Positions 24,490 to 33,584 of a DNA stretch of 64,000 bases are shown piece after piece; positions within the stretch are counted from its first letter, which is position 1; every line of letters starts with the position of its first letter. The DNA is taken from the NCBI RefSeq assembly GCF_011007365.1, contig NZ_WFKM01000003.1:248001-312000 (forward strand), given 5' to 3'. The notes beneath the pieces are model-generated. The model did not search any database, was not told where the DNA came from, and worked only from the letters and a program-made list of their open reading frames with translations. The translations under genes and the position numbers were made by a program. The stretch is from Sphingobacterium sp. xlx-96. GTDB taxonomy: Bacteria > Bacteroidota > Bacteroidia > Sphingobacteriales > Sphingobacteriaceae.

Positions 24490-26409
24490 ATGAAATTATT
24501 CAGAGTCATTAATCATGTCAAGATTGTCCCAAGATGGATAATTTTTTCTTTGGACCTGTTTGTTGCATCAGTGACATTTTTAACTGCATTTGCTCTTTTT
24601 CATAATTTCCAAATCAGTACCATTTCTCCCAATGATTTTGCAACTCAATTTTTACTCTGTATTGGGGCCACTGCAATATCATTCTCAATCTTTAGACTCT
24701 ACTCTGGAATAGTACGGTATACCAGTGCCGCCGATTCTATACGAATTCTTTCCACCATACTATTTACCATAATAATACTCTTTGCGCTTAAATTATTTGG
24801 ACTAGCCTTACGTACGCCCAAATTTATAGACAGCAGACTTATTATCATCTATTCCTTATTCTTATTTGCGGGCTTGATTACTTACAGGACTTCAATCAAA
24901 ATCTTCTTTCAATATTCAAAAACTGCTCGAAAGATAAAGAAGAACACATTGGTGTTTGGAGCCGGTGAATTGGGTATCGCTGTAAAACGAACATTTGACC
25001 ATGATCTCACATCAAATAAAATAATAGTAGGGTATCTCGATGACAATGCGTCTAAAATAGGAAAATCTATAGACGGTGTTAAAATTTTCGGTTCTGAGGA
25101 GTTAACAAAAGTAATTTATAAATGTGCCGTTGATGAGCTTATCATAGCCACGCCCTCAATTCCTCCTGATAAAAAAGCTGAAGTAATCGAAATTTGTCTC
25201 GAACATAATGTTTCGGTGTTGACTCTACCTCCTATTAAAAAAATTATGAATGGGGATCTTACGGTCAATCAAATCAAAAATGTAAGAATAGAAGACCTCC
25301 TAGAACGCTCTACCATCAAACTAGAGAATGAAATCATACTCGACCAACTAAAAGGAAAGCGCATTCTAGTAACAGGAGCAGCAGGATCTATTGGAAGCGA
25401 AATCGCAAAACAACTGGGGCAATACAGCCCACAAATGATTATACTATGTGATCAAGCCGAGTCGCCCCTGCACAACCTCCAACTCGACCTCCAAGAGAAC
25501 TTCAAAGACCAACTGTTCCACACGTTTATCGCTGATGTAAGAAGCAGGGAACGTATGCAAATACTTTTTGAAACCTTTCGTCCTCACATTGTATACCACG
25601 CAGCTGCATATAAACATGTACCGATGATGGAAAACCATCCTATCGAAGGCGTACGTACCAATATATTTGGTACCATGAATCTGGCAAATCTTTCTGTGGA
25701 ATTCAATGTCCAAAAATTTGTCTTCGTATCAACAGATAAAGCAGTAAATCCCACGAATGTCATGGGCGCAACAAAGCGGATAGCAGAGATTTATGTCCAA
25801 TCCTTAAACAGTAAGATTTTAAAAGAAAGTAAAACAGGAACCAAATTTATCACCACTAGATTTGGCAATGTCCTCGGCTCCAATGGATCTGTTATCCCTC
25901 GTTTTAGAGAACAGATTGAAAAAGGCGGGCCCGTGACTGTCACTCATCCGGAGATAACACGCTATTTCATGACTATCCCAGAGGCTTGTCAGCTCGTTAT
26001 AGAGGCGGGAAGTATGGGACAAGGTGGCGAAATTTTTGTCTTTGACATGGGAAAATCTGTTAAAATTGTAGATCTAGCCCAGAAGATGATCAAGCTTTCA
26101 GGGTATATACCAAATCAAGATATCGAAATACGATTTACAGGCTTACGACCAGGCGAAAAACTATACGAAGAACTTTTAAATGATCTAGAGAATACACTTC
26201 CCACGCATCATCAAAAAATAATGATTGCCAAAGTGCGCGATAATAATTTCGAGATAGTATCTTCCCAACTTCAGAAACTACTCGAGATAACCAATGCGCA
26301 GCACAATACCAATATAGTAAGACAAATGAAAGTCATTGTTCCTGAGTTCAAGAGTCAAAATTCAGAATATGAGCTGCTAGACAAAGAACAGGAAATACAG
26401 ACCTCTTAA
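24490..26409 (+). CDS. Membrane nucleotide-sugar 4,6-dehydratase (WbpM/CapD type)
   Basis: A 639-residue protein. Four membrane spans occupy about 1-135, followed by a CoA-binding-like Rossmann domain (about 150-250, VFGAGELGIAVKR) and the catalytic SDR domain (about 285-575) with NAD loop VTGAAGSIGSEIAKQ. The catalytic motif is VMGATK, with Met in place of the SDR Tyr, as in the WbpM class. These enzymes make 4-keto-6-deoxy sugars from UDP-GlcNAc for surface polysaccharides. It is a single gene with its own promoter. Confidence 0.92.
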   Translation: MKLFRVINHVKIVPRWIIFSLDLFVASVTFLTAFALFHNFQISTISPNDFATQFLLCIGATAISFSIFRLYSGIVRYTSAADSIRILSTILFTIIILFALKLFGLALRTPKFIDSRLIIIYSLFLFAGLITYRTSIKIFFQYSKTARKIKKNTLVFGAGELGIAVKRTFDHDLTSNKIIVGYLDDNASKIGKSIDGVKIFGSEELTKVIYKCAVDELIIATPSIPPDKKAEVIEICLEHNVSVLTLPPIKKIMNGDLTVNQIKNVRIEDLLERSTIKLENEIILDQLKGKRILVTGAAGSIGSEIAKQLGQYSPQMIILCDQAESPLHNLQLDLQENFKDQLFHTFIADVRSRERMQILFETFRPHIVYHAAAYKHVPMMENHPIEGVRTNIFGTMNLANLSVEFNVQKFVFVSTDKAVNPTNVMGATKRIAEIYVQSLNSKILKESKTGTKFITTRFGNVLGSNGSVIPRFREQIEKGGPVTVTHPEITRYFMTIPEACQLVIEAGSMGQGGEIFVFDMGKSVKIVDLAQKMIKLSGYIPNQDIEIRFTGLRPGEKLYEELLNDLENTLPTHHQKIMIAKVRDNNFEIVSSQLQKLLEITNAQHNTNIVRQMKVIVPEFKSQNSEYELLDKEQEIQTS

Positions 26410-26444
26410 GAGGCAATAAATTAGTATTTTATAACAAGAAAGTA

Positions 26445-26474
26445 TTGCAAATATTTAATAAAAGTGTATTTTTG
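26445..26474 (+). promoter_or_regulatory. Bacteroidota-type promoter of the TPR gene
   Basis: TTG at 26445-26447, a 19-nt spacer, then TATTTTTG at 26467-26474. One of the best consensus matches in the window, 29 nt before the ATG. Confidence 0.7.
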
Positions 26475-26503
26475 CGTTCCGTGTAATTATTTAAAATAAA
26501 CTA

Positions 26504-27160
26504 ATGTCAACGAATATCAATTCAACCGAGAAAAAAGGTTCATTTTTTCAAGATAATCAGAAGAGTGTGATTTTTATCCTAGGAGGAATCATCGTATTAA
26601 TCTTATTATATATTGGATATCAAAAATTTTATCTCGCACCACGTGCCGAGAAGGCAGCCGATGCAATGTATAAAGCAGAGGAATTCGCATTAATTGATTC
26701 GCTACAAAAACAGGCTATCGATGGGGATGGAGCATTCTTGGGATTCAAAGAGATTGCTGATGAATACTCAAATACACCTTCAGCAAATATTGCAAATGCT
26801 TATCTAGGAAGTTTATACCTACGTCAACAAAATTTTCAAGAGGCTATTAAATACCTGAAAAAATATTCAGAGACAGGAAGTGAAATATTAGATCCTTTAG
26901 TAATTGGATTAATTGGAGATTCATACTCTGAAAGCCACGACTACAAGAATGCAGCTGACTATTACAAAAAAGCGGCTGACAAGTCGAAAAACTCTTATAC
27001 TACGCCATTATTCCTTAAAAAACTTGGATTGGTATATGAACAATTAAATGAAAACAAACAAGCAGAAGAGGCCTACTCCAGAATCAAGTCAGAGTATCCA
27101 GAAAGTACAGAGGCATCCACAATCGAAGGTCCTTTAGCTCGAGTTCAAGCAAAACAATAA
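26504..27160 (+). CDS. Membrane-anchored TPR protein (YfgM-like)
   Basis: A 218-residue protein with one membrane span (about 24-42, IFILGGIIVLILLYIGY) and a C-terminal region with tetratricopeptide-like repeats, for example NIANAYLGSLYLRQQNFQEA and DYKNAADYYKKAADKSKNS. The topology resembles YfgM, a membrane chaperone accessory of the Sec translocon, but a specific role cannot be claimed. It is followed by a terminator and then ribH. Confidence 0.85.
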   Translation: MSTNINSTEKKGSFFQDNQKSVIFILGGIIVLILLYIGYQKFYLAPRAEKAADAMYKAEEFALIDSLQKQAIDGDGAFLGFKEIADEYSNTPSANIANAYLGSLYLRQQNFQEAIKYLKKYSETGSEILDPLVIGLIGDSYSESHDYKNAADYYKKAADKSKNSYTTPLFLKKLGLVYEQLNENKQAEEAYSRIKSEYPESTEASTIEGPLARVQAKQ

Positions 27161-27184
27161 TCATTAATTAATGAACAACATACA

Positions 27185-27211
27185 AAAGGCTGCTCTATAG
27201 GCGGCCTTTTT
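27185..27211 (+). terminator. Terminator after the TPR gene
   Basis: AAAGGCTGC pairs with GCGGCCTTT (one T-G pair), loop of about 8 nt, T-run. It lies 20 nt before the ribH ATG. Confidence 0.7.
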
Positions 27212-27230
27212 GATTAAAAAAAAATTTACC

Positions 27231-27719
27231 ATGTCAAGTAGTCTAAAAAACCTATCCGATTTCTCACACCTGCAAGTCAAGAACGCAAAAGGGCTCAAAT
27301 TTGCAATTGTTGTAGCACAATGGAATGCAGAGATAACAGGAGCACTATTATCAGGAGCAGTAGATGGTTTGTTAAATCATGGAGCACTTGAAGAAGACAT
27401 TCAGGTGATGGAGGTCCCAGGAAGCTATGAGTTAATTTCAGGAGCAGACATCGCATTACGCAACAAACAATTTGACGCCATTATCTGTTTAGGTTGTGTA
27501 ATACAAGGCGAGACCCGCCATTTCGATTTTATTTGCGATGCAGTAGCCAATGGTATCGCAAATGTAGGTCTCAAATACAATAAACCGGTTGTATTTGGCG
27601 TATTAACAACAGACAATATGCAACAAGCTCTAGATAGAGCCGGTGGCAAGCATGGAAATAAAGGTGAGGAAGCTGCGATTACGGCAATTCAGATGAGCCA
27701 TATATCTAAGTCTTTCTAG
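27231..27719 (+). CDS. ribH: 6,7-dimethyl-8-ribityllumazine synthase
   Basis: A 162-residue protein catalysing the penultimate riboflavin step. Motifs: VVAQWNAEITGALLSGAVDG at the start, MEVPGSYELISGA (substrate pocket) and CLGCVIQGETRHFDFICDAV with the catalytic His. The ATG at 27231 gives the normal length; a TTG seven codons upstream lies in the terminator T-run and is not favoured. A strong hairpin follows the stop codon. Confidence 0.95.
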   Translation: MSSSLKNLSDFSHLQVKNAKGLKFAIVVAQWNAEITGALLSGAVDGLLNHGALEEDIQVMEVPGSYELISGADIALRNKQFDAIICLGCVIQGETRHFDFICDAVANGIANVGLKYNKPVVFGVLTTDNMQQALDRAGGKHGNKGEEAAITAIQMSHISKSF

Positions 27720-27720
27720 T

Positions 27721-27745
27721 TGGCGATTATTAAAAATAATCGCCA
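27721..27745 (+). terminator. Hairpin after ribH
   Basis: Perfect 11-bp stem TGGCGATTATT / AATAATCGCCA with a 3-nt loop, 1 nt after the stop codon. It lacks a T-run, so it may stabilise or process the mRNA 3' end. Confidence 0.6.
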
Positions 27746-27917
27746 GATCATGAAAATACGATGTTTATTCAAATCGGATAAGAGATGAATAACCGAACGA
27801 AGTGAGCTCATGAATACCGCTTAAACATATTCTCGATGAATAAACTTGATAGCTCCATTACAATTTAAAAAAGAAACCGATCCATCAGTTGACGGATCAC
27901 AAAGTAATTATATACAG

Positions 27918-28043
27918 ATGAAAAAGACATTAATCTTTTTGAGTTTTTTAATAATTGGTACGGCTATTTTATCTTCCTGTGGGACACATTCTACATGCGC
28001 AGCTTATAATACCTATCCCAAGAAAAAACACAGAACAAGATAA
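27918..28043 (+). CDS. Tiny lipoprotein, 41 residues
   Basis: MKKTLIFLSFLIIGTAILSS followed by a lipobox Cys at position 21 and the short mature part CGTHSTCAAYNTYPKKKHRTR; the sequence reads directly as a lipoprotein signal peptide with a basic, Cys- and Tyr-containing tail. Longer in-frame extensions upstream are not signal-peptide-like. Short lipoproteins with a C-x-A/P-Y tail occur in many Bacteroidota; function unknown. It precedes another exported protein by 27 nt. Confidence 0.7.
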   Translation: MKKTLIFLSFLIIGTAILSSCGTHSTCAAYNTYPKKKHRTR

Positions 28044-28070
28044 TACCGAAGTGATATAAAACATATTAAC

Positions 28071-28781
28071 ATGAAATATCTTACATTAACGGTAATTTTC
28101 ATTGGATTATTTCTGTCTATAAGTTCTGTCCAACTATATGCCCAAGAACAAGAAAATGGGAAAAAACTACTTCAACTTGCAATCGGTGATGTTAATAAAT
28201 GGGGGAATACGCGTTATTTATTATATACGGTGACCGGTCCGTCCATAATATCTGGATTCAGTGAAGAAAGAACCTTTTTAATCGATAAGACATCTGGAGA
28301 TTGTCGCTTCGAAGGGCTTAACAAAAGTAAAGAAAACGTTGTTGTCCTCTTTAATTACAAATCCAAAAAGCTGAGAAAATATTTTATAGATACACGAGAA
28401 GGCAAAGAGAATATCGAAAGTATACTCCAACAGTTCTTTACAGATGCGAAGATACTGTTTTTACCAGCACTCCTATCCGACAACCCTTCAAATATCAGGG
28501 AGCTATCGCAAAAGATAATAAATACGGACAAGATTACTGTAATCGACTTTACCCACCTACCGACATTGGGAAGTGATACAGTTGACGGAAAGATATCATT
28601 AACAAGTAAGGGAGAAATCAAATCTATCGTAATAGATAACGTTGAGTACATGACTTCAGGCAGTAAAGATATTGGGGGTGGGATAATTCTTCCTACGATA
28701 TTTGAAAGCCAGTTCAGTTATAGATTTCAAACAGTGGCCGCATTTACAGATATAGAAACAGGGAAATTCAACAATCTTTAA
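28071..28781 (+). CDS. Exported protein of unknown function
   Basis: A 236-residue protein with a signal peptide (about 1-24, ending QLYAQ). The mature part has no recognised motif and looks beta-rich (for example NTRYLLYTVTGPSIISG and ERTFLIDKTSGDCRFEG). It starts 4 nt before ytxJ with no terminator between, so it is likely co-transcribed with the tiny lipoprotein and ytxJ. No function assigned. Confidence 0.75.
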   Translation: MKYLTLTVIFIGLFLSISSVQLYAQEQENGKKLLQLAIGDVNKWGNTRYLLYTVTGPSIISGFSEERTFLIDKTSGDCRFEGLNKSKENVVVLFNYKSKKLRKYFIDTREGKENIESILQQFFTDAKILFLPALLSDNPSNIRELSQKIINTDKITVIDFTHLPTLGSDTVDGKISLTSKGEIKSIVIDNVEYMTSGSKDIGGGIILPTIFESQFSYRFQTVAAFTDIETGKFNNL

Positions 28782-28785
28782 CAAA

Positions 28786-29115
28786 ATGACTTGGAAACCA
28801 CTTAATACTATAGATCAACTTCACGACATATACAAGTCTGAAGAGGTCTCTATACTATTCAAACACAGCACACGCTGTCCTGTTAGTGCAATGGCGAAAC
28901 GAAGTCTAGAATACGACAAGGATCTTCTTCCAAAAGGTACAATTATATATTATCTGGATTTGATCGCCTATAGAGATATATCCAATACCATTGCAGAAAT
29001 GTGGGAAGTAAAACATGAATCGCCTCAATTGCTGATTATTCAAGGAGACAGGTGCTTATATAATGCCTCGCACTCCGACATCGAAATGCGAGACGTTATT
29101 CCATTTATTTCTTAA
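28786..29115 (+). CDS. ytxJ: Bacillithiol-system protein YtxJ
   Basis: A 109-residue thioredoxin-fold monothiol protein. The active-site segment FKHSTRCPVSAMAKR (Cys at about 33) and the cis-Pro region HESPQLLIIQGDRCLYNASH match the YtxJ/DUF2847 family, proposed bacilliredoxins. This suggests the cell makes bacillithiol, with the DinB protein at 3751-4269 a possible S-transferase. Its last codons overlap the convergent hexosaminidase gene by 11 nt. Confidence 0.9.
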   Translation: MTWKPLNTIDQLHDIYKSEEVSILFKHSTRCPVSAMAKRSLEYDKDLLPKGTIIYYLDLIAYRDISNTIAEMWEVKHESPQLLIIQGDRCLYNASHSDIEMRDVIPFIS

Positions 29116-31594
29116 AATAGGATACCTGTCCTGCACGTCCATCAGCATCCAGCACCGAAAAAGCTAGAACCTGCCCGGTTTGATATACCAAAGGCCTAGA
29201 CACATCGTATTTTGTGCTTTGCAATGTAGGCACACTTCCATCCAACGTATAGTAGACCGAAAAACCCGGGTACTCCGTGTTTACAACAATTTTTCCATCA
29301 CTTTCCTTTACACCGACAGCAGGCAGTCTGAACTTAACACGATCTGTTAACTTAGGTAACTCATGTAATCCAATCTTGTTGATAAATCCGGTATAATCAT
29401 TTTCTAAAAGCTGGAGTTTAAATTTAGATTCACTCTCATAATCCCTTTTGGACGACCACGCTCTCTCCGCTAAAGCAAAAAATCTCGGAAAGACCAAATA
29501 ATCCATTTGTTCCTCTTTTAAGACTGTCTCGGCCCATAAGCCCCCTTTGATACCCAAAAAATTTGACTTACCTTTTTCGGAAAGCCGAATCCTTTTGCTA
29601 AACCCTTGCTTTCCTAACTTCTGACCACTATAGTAATTATCTATATTGGCAAAAAAGTCCTCCGGAAGTAAAGAATAGGAATGAAACAAATCGGCGTATG
29701 TAGCCCATTTAAGCCCCGGCTCCATAAAATTGGTATTCCACATCATATCAAAGTACATATTAGACGCACTGATTAATACAGTCTGGTACCCCGCATTGGC
29801 CAGTCTATAAGCTAGATCTTCCTGCCCTCCTCCGATTACATTGTTCCACACGTCCACCTGTATATTTGATTTATTTCGAAGGTCCGGATTGACCATCATA
29901 CCCTGCCCTTTATTGACCATACCGATTTCTTCCCAACCAGCCATATTTAAGCCCTTGGCCGCACAGATCTCATTAACACGTTGTATATAATAAGGCCAAA
30001 CCTCATGTGAAGATTGCATCCCTTCTTTCTTCATGAGCGAATCGATCTTAGGCGATTTCGTCCAAACACCATTCGGAACTTCATCTCCACCGATAGAAAT
30101 CTTCTTGAAAGGTATATTCGCCTCTTTATACATTGCGACAAATTCATCTATTACCTGCTCTAAAAAAACATACGTAGAGGGCAGAGCCGGATTAATAACA
30201 TTATCACCGAAATGTTGTACCGAATTATACACAGAGCGATCATCAAGATCGTAAAGCAAATATTTCTCAGCTTCCGTCTTTTTGCCTGCTGCCATCAATC
30301 GTTCATATCGGGCATGCATAGCCTTAATAGCTGCCCTAGCATGTCCAGGTGTCTCTATTTCCGGAACCACAGTAATATTTCGGTCGTGCGCGTACTTTAA
30401 AATTTCTATAAAATCAGCCCTTGTCAAAAATTGCTTTGAAGATTGAATACCCCCTGATCCATAAGCAGGCTGCAATGATCTTCCATCCTTAAACAAAGGA
30501 GATCTAGTAGCCCCGACATCCGTCAGCTCTGGAAGAGAAGCTATCTCCAATCGCCATCCTTCATCATCAATAAAATGAAAATGAAACACGTTCAACTTAT
30601 AACTCGCCATCAGGTCCAGATACTTTAAAATTGTAGATTTATCTTTAAAATTTCTGGCAATATCCATCATGAAGCCTCTGTAGCTATACCTTGGTTCATC
30701 CACCACCTGAACAAACGGAATCTCCAGATTGGCTTTAGCAAAATACATCTCAGGCTTCAGCATAGATATCAGCGACTGTAACGCATAAACCACTCCCCCT
30801 GCTGAACTTGACTCGATACGCACCCCCGTCTTCGTCACAGCAAGTCTGTAAGCTTCATTCTTTAAACCTTCAACTTTCTTTATCACAAACTGTGCGGACT
30901 GCTCTTCTGATAAAACCAGGTCAAGCTCCTTAATAAATGGGATTTTCTCCATAAAACCCAAACTAGAACGGAAATCATCAGAAACGAAACAATTCAATGT
31001 CGACGGCACCTTAAAGTTTCCTTTTCCTACTTTTACGGATAGAGGTGTTGGAAAAATCAAGGGAACAGAAGTTTCCTTATTCAGTTTCGCATTTCTTTCA
31101 AACAAGGATGCATTAAAGGCATTTTGTTTATCCGCAGACAGCACAATGGGACTATAAAATACATTCTCTACAGCATGATAGGTTTTATAATTATGCCTAT
31201 CCTGAAAATAAAAACCATTCGGCACGGTGGATATATTAGAAATTGCATACTTCGTCGTATAAACTGTCACCAGTGAATCATTGGGGTTTAGAGATTGTTC
31301 GGCAAACTGTAGTCGAAACAGGTTACCTCGCTCATTTGAAAAAGAATAGCGATCTGTCGTTTTATCCACCACCGGATACATTGCATTAAACCAAAGATCC
31401 CATTTCCCCAAATCCAGGCTGCTGTTGGAAATATTTTTAATAACCAATGTCAACTCAAGATTATCTGTCCCATTATATGTTACACTGGGTTTCCAATGAA
31501 GCTGTACTTGATCTGCCACGCTCTTTTGCTGGGCAAATAGATCCTGCACTCCAGAAAAAGTGATCAAAGCTCCGACTAAAAGTAAATTTCTCAT
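29105..31594 (-). CDS. Secreted beta-N-acetylhexosaminidase (GH20)
   Basis: An 829-residue protein started at MRNLLLVGALITFSG (31594), which gives a clean signal peptide ending LFAQQ; the longer upstream start spoils it. Domains: N-terminal chitobiase-type binding domain (about 25-170), GH20b domain (about 185-300), catalytic GH20 barrel (about 305-700) with acid/base pair Asp-Glu in ISIGGDEVPNG, and a C-terminal CHB_HEX_C domain (VYYTLDGSVP). It removes terminal GlcNAc/GalNAc from chitin oligomers, glycans or peptidoglycan fragments. No type IX secretion tail is seen. Confidence 0.95.
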   Translation of the reverse strand: MRNLLLVGALITFSGVQDLFAQQKSVADQVQLHWKPSVTYNGTDNLELTLVIKNISNSSLDLGKWDLWFNAMYPVVDKTTDRYSFSNERGNLFRLQFAEQSLNPNDSLVTVYTTKYAISNISTVPNGFYFQDRHNYKTYHAVENVFYSPIVLSADKQNAFNASLFERNAKLNKETSVPLIFPTPLSVKVGKGNFKVPSTLNCFVSDDFRSSLGFMEKIPFIKELDLVLSEEQSAQFVIKKVEGLKNEAYRLAVTKTGVRIESSSAGGVVYALQSLISMLKPEMYFAKANLEIPFVQVVDEPRYSYRGFMMDIARNFKDKSTILKYLDLMASYKLNVFHFHFIDDEGWRLEIASLPELTDVGATRSPLFKDGRSLQPAYGSGGIQSSKQFLTRADFIEILKYAHDRNITVVPEIETPGHARAAIKAMHARYERLMAAGKKTEAEKYLLYDLDDRSVYNSVQHFGDNVINPALPSTYVFLEQVIDEFVAMYKEANIPFKKISIGGDEVPNGVWTKSPKIDSLMKKEGMQSSHEVWPYYIQRVNEICAAKGLNMAGWEEIGMVNKGQGMMVNPDLRNKSNIQVDVWNNVIGGGQEDLAYRLANAGYQTVLISASNMYFDMMWNTNFMEPGLKWATYADLFHSYSLLPEDFFANIDNYYSGQKLGKQGFSKRIRLSEKGKSNFLGIKGGLWAETVLKEEQMDYLVFPRFFALAERAWSSKRDYESESKFKLQLLENDYTGFINKIGLHELPKLTDRVKFRLPAVGVKESDGKIVVNTEYPGFSVYYTLDGSVPTLQSTKYDVSRPLVYQTGQVLAFSVLDADGRAGQVSYFKK

Positions 31595-31657
31595 ATTTAA
31601 GTTCTGATTGAAGTTTAAAAATACCAATAGAATCAGAGAAAAAAAAATAATTTTATT

Positions 31658-31688
31658 TTTGCATTAACAAATATAAATTCTATATTTG
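31658..31688 (+). promoter_or_regulatory. Promoter of tRNA-Glu
   Basis: TTTG at 31658-31661, a 19-nt spacer, TATATTTG at 31681-31688, with the tRNA starting 18 nt later. A full consensus Bacteroidota promoter. Confidence 0.75.
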
Positions 31689-31706
31689 CACACCGAAACA
31701 CATAAA

Positions 31707-31778
31707 GGCCCGTTCGTCTAGGGGTTAGGACGCCAGATTTTCATTCTGGAAACAGGGGTTCGATTCCCCTACGGGCTA
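31707..31778 (+). tRNA. tRNA-Glu (anticodon TTC)
   Basis: A 72-nt cloverleaf. The acceptor stem GGCCCGT pairs with ACGGGCT (G-T at the end), the anticodon stem CCAGA/TCTGG holds loop TTTTCAT with anticodon TTC at 31740-31742, and the T-arm GGGGTTCGATTCCCC is perfect. CCA is not encoded. It is a single-gene transcript with its own promoter and terminator. Confidence 0.98.
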
Positions 31779-31780
31779 CA

Positions 31781-31807
31781 AAGCAACTCAAATGAGTTGC
31801 TTTTTTT
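31781..31807 (+). terminator. Terminator of tRNA-Glu
   Basis: AAGCAACTCA / TGAGTTGCTT with a 2-nt loop and a T-run directly behind the tRNA. Confidence 0.9.
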
Positions 31808-31841
31808 ATTTCAAGGGATTTCAGTACGAGATCACACCTAT

Positions 31842-32630
31842 TTATCCCATTCTGTTATAAATCCGATCCAGCAAATTAAAAAGTTCAGGATGTTCTTCTT
31901 TTAACAACCTGGGTTTCTTAAAAAAATATTCCGATAACACCGCCAAAAACTCTGCATCATTCGTAGCAGCATATTCTCTTATATCAGATTCACCTCTTCG
32001 TATCGCACGAATCGTTCTATCCATCTCTTTCATCCAGGGATCAATCAAGTCCTTTGGTATAAGGTACTCAGGTATACCATCCACCTCTCCATCAGCTTTA
32101 TCAATAAGGTGAACAAACTCGTGTACTGCAGTATTCCCAAGACTATATTTCTCGAATCCGGATCGCAACGCCGGTAGCGAGAGCACCATCTTATGATTCA
32201 TCGCTCCAGAACCCACCATCCCTGCAATGTTCTTGCTTTCTGACAACGTATCAAATCGTTCATCAAAATAATCAGGATATACGATTACTTCGTCCAAATT
32301 CTCATACGCCCAAGTCTCAAAATGAATTAATGGAATTGTAGCGCTCGCTGCAATCAATACACGATCTTCATTTGTCATATCAGCACCCTTTTCAACAGAA
32401 ATTTTGATCCGCCTCAAAAAATAAACAACCCTATTTCTAAAAATAGTCTGTTCTTCAACCGTCAGTTTAGCATAAAACTTTACCTTATCCTGCAAAATAT
32501 CCGCTATAAAAGAAGGAGACAATTCCAGATAAACTTGGGTAGATTTAGCCCTAAACTTTCTGAAAACATAAAAAATCAAGAGAAAACCAACACAAAAGAT
32601 TAGACCTGTGATTAAATAAGGGTTATACAT
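31842..32630 (-). CDS. M90-family zinc peptidase (MtfA-like)
   Basis: A 262-residue protein with an N-terminal membrane span (about 6-25) and a cytosolic-type M90 peptidase domain. The zinc motif HEFVHLIDKADGEVDG (about 171-186) matches HExxH with a downstream Glu. MtfA in E. coli binds the Mlc repressor and affects glucose uptake; in this phylum the partner is unknown, and the membrane anchor is a feature of the Bacteroidota group. It is divergent from the GYF/CD225 gene. Confidence 0.88.
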   Translation of the reverse strand: MYNPYLITGLIFCVGFLLIFYVFRKFRAKSTQVYLELSPSFIADILQDKVKFYAKLTVEEQTIFRNRVVYFLRRIKISVEKGADMTNEDRVLIAASATIPLIHFETWAYENLDEVIVYPDYFDERFDTLSESKNIAGMVGSGAMNHKMVLSLPALRSGFEKYSLGNTAVHEFVHLIDKADGEVDGIPEYLIPKDLIDPWMKEMDRTIRAIRRGESDIREYAATNDAEFLAVLSEYFFKKPRLLKEEHPELFNLLDRIYNRMG

Positions 32631-32682
32631 ATACTTTTTAGCATTTATTTATATATTAGTAATATACTAAGAAATCAATAAA

Positions 32683-33195
32683 ATGAAAAGCTACCACTAC
32701 TCGGATGGGCAAAATTCCTTTGGGCCTGTAACACTTGAGGAGCTGCGTATGAAGCGCATCAACGCCAACACCCTCATCTGGACCGAGGATTTAGTCACTT
32801 GGACGAAAGCTCAAGACCTTCCCGAGCTAAGAGATCTATTCATTGATAACGCACCCCTACAAAGACCCATACTAACTGAATCTACATCCGCTCAACCCAT
32901 ACCACCTAACTTCAGCGGAAACACAGTTAATCCCAACTACTCAAGGCCACCCAAAACATACTTAGTAGAGAGTATTATCACGACTATACTGTGCTGCTGG
33001 CTCTTTGGGATTCCCGCTATTATATACGCTTCAAGAGTAGAAAAAAAATTCTATGCCGGCGATATTGTTGGAGCCGAAAGAGATTCCAAAAATGCAAAAA
33101 AATGGATCCTTATTAATTTAATAACCTGTGCATCAATATGGCTACTTATGATCGGAATTTTTGGTTTAGGACTTTTTGCATCTATTCTTTCTTAA
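32683..33195 (+). CDS. GYF-like plus CD225 membrane protein
   Basis: A 170-residue protein. Residues 1-50 form a GYF_2/DUF4339 domain (YSDGQNSFGPVTLEEL ... LIWTEDLVTWTKAQDLPEL). A proline/serine linker follows, then a CD225/dispanin-type membrane region with two spans (about 92-112 and 147-168) and the typical CCWLFGIPAIIYA and GDIVGAERDSKNAKKW loop. Such proteins bind proline-rich partners and act at membranes; no bacterial role is established. The stop overlaps the next start (TAATG), so the two proteins are translationally coupled. Confidence 0.85.
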   Translation: MKSYHYSDGQNSFGPVTLEELRMKRINANTLIWTEDLVTWTKAQDLPELRDLFIDNAPLQRPILTESTSAQPIPPNFSGNTVNPNYSRPPKTYLVESIITTILCCWLFGIPAIIYASRVEKKFYAGDIVGAERDSKNAKKWILINLITCASIWLLMIGIFGLGLFASILS

Positions 33196-33584
33196 TGACT
33201 ATCAAACGATCTCATTTTTTTATCCTTTACCCCGTAATAATTGGTGGAATCGGGTTAATTTATAAATATTTTAACCCCTTAGAAAGCGTATTTTTTCCCC
33301 GCTGTCCAACAAAAACAATTACAGGGCTAGATTGTCCAGGTTGCGGCATGCAACGGGCAGCCCACCACCTACTTAACGGAGAGATCCAATTAGCTTTCAG
33401 ACAAAATCCTTTACTATTCGCCCTCACCCCTTATATTCTGCTGGGGTTTTATCTGCAACTCGTCCCACAACCGACCGAGACTGAGTTTAAATTACGTCGT
33501 GTATTATACAGTCAAAAAGCTATTATTATTCTAGGAGTAATAACACTTATATATACAATCATTAGAAATATCCATGTAGTATAG
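33195..33584 (+). CDS. DUF2752 membrane protein
   Basis: A 129-residue protein started at the coupled ATG. Three membrane spans flank the family motif FPRCPTKTITGLDCPGCGMQRAAH (about 36-57), with paired cysteines in CPGCGMQR, then FRQNPLLF. The C-terminus IRNIHVV is encoded by the left arm of a dispersed palindromic repeat (33565-33728), which therefore shaped the end of the gene. Function unknown. Confidence 0.85.
   Translation: MTIKRSHFFILYPVIIGGIGLIYKYFNPLESVFFPRCPTKTITGLDCPGCGMQRAAHHLLNGEIQLAFRQNPLLFALTPYILLGFYLQLVPQPTETEFKLRRVLYSQKAIIILGVITLIYTIIRNIHVV

Noticed and set aside
31707..31778. tRNA-Glu as an integration site
   Set aside because: No duplicated tRNA 3' end or integrase gene is found near it; its flanks are ordinary promoter and terminator.
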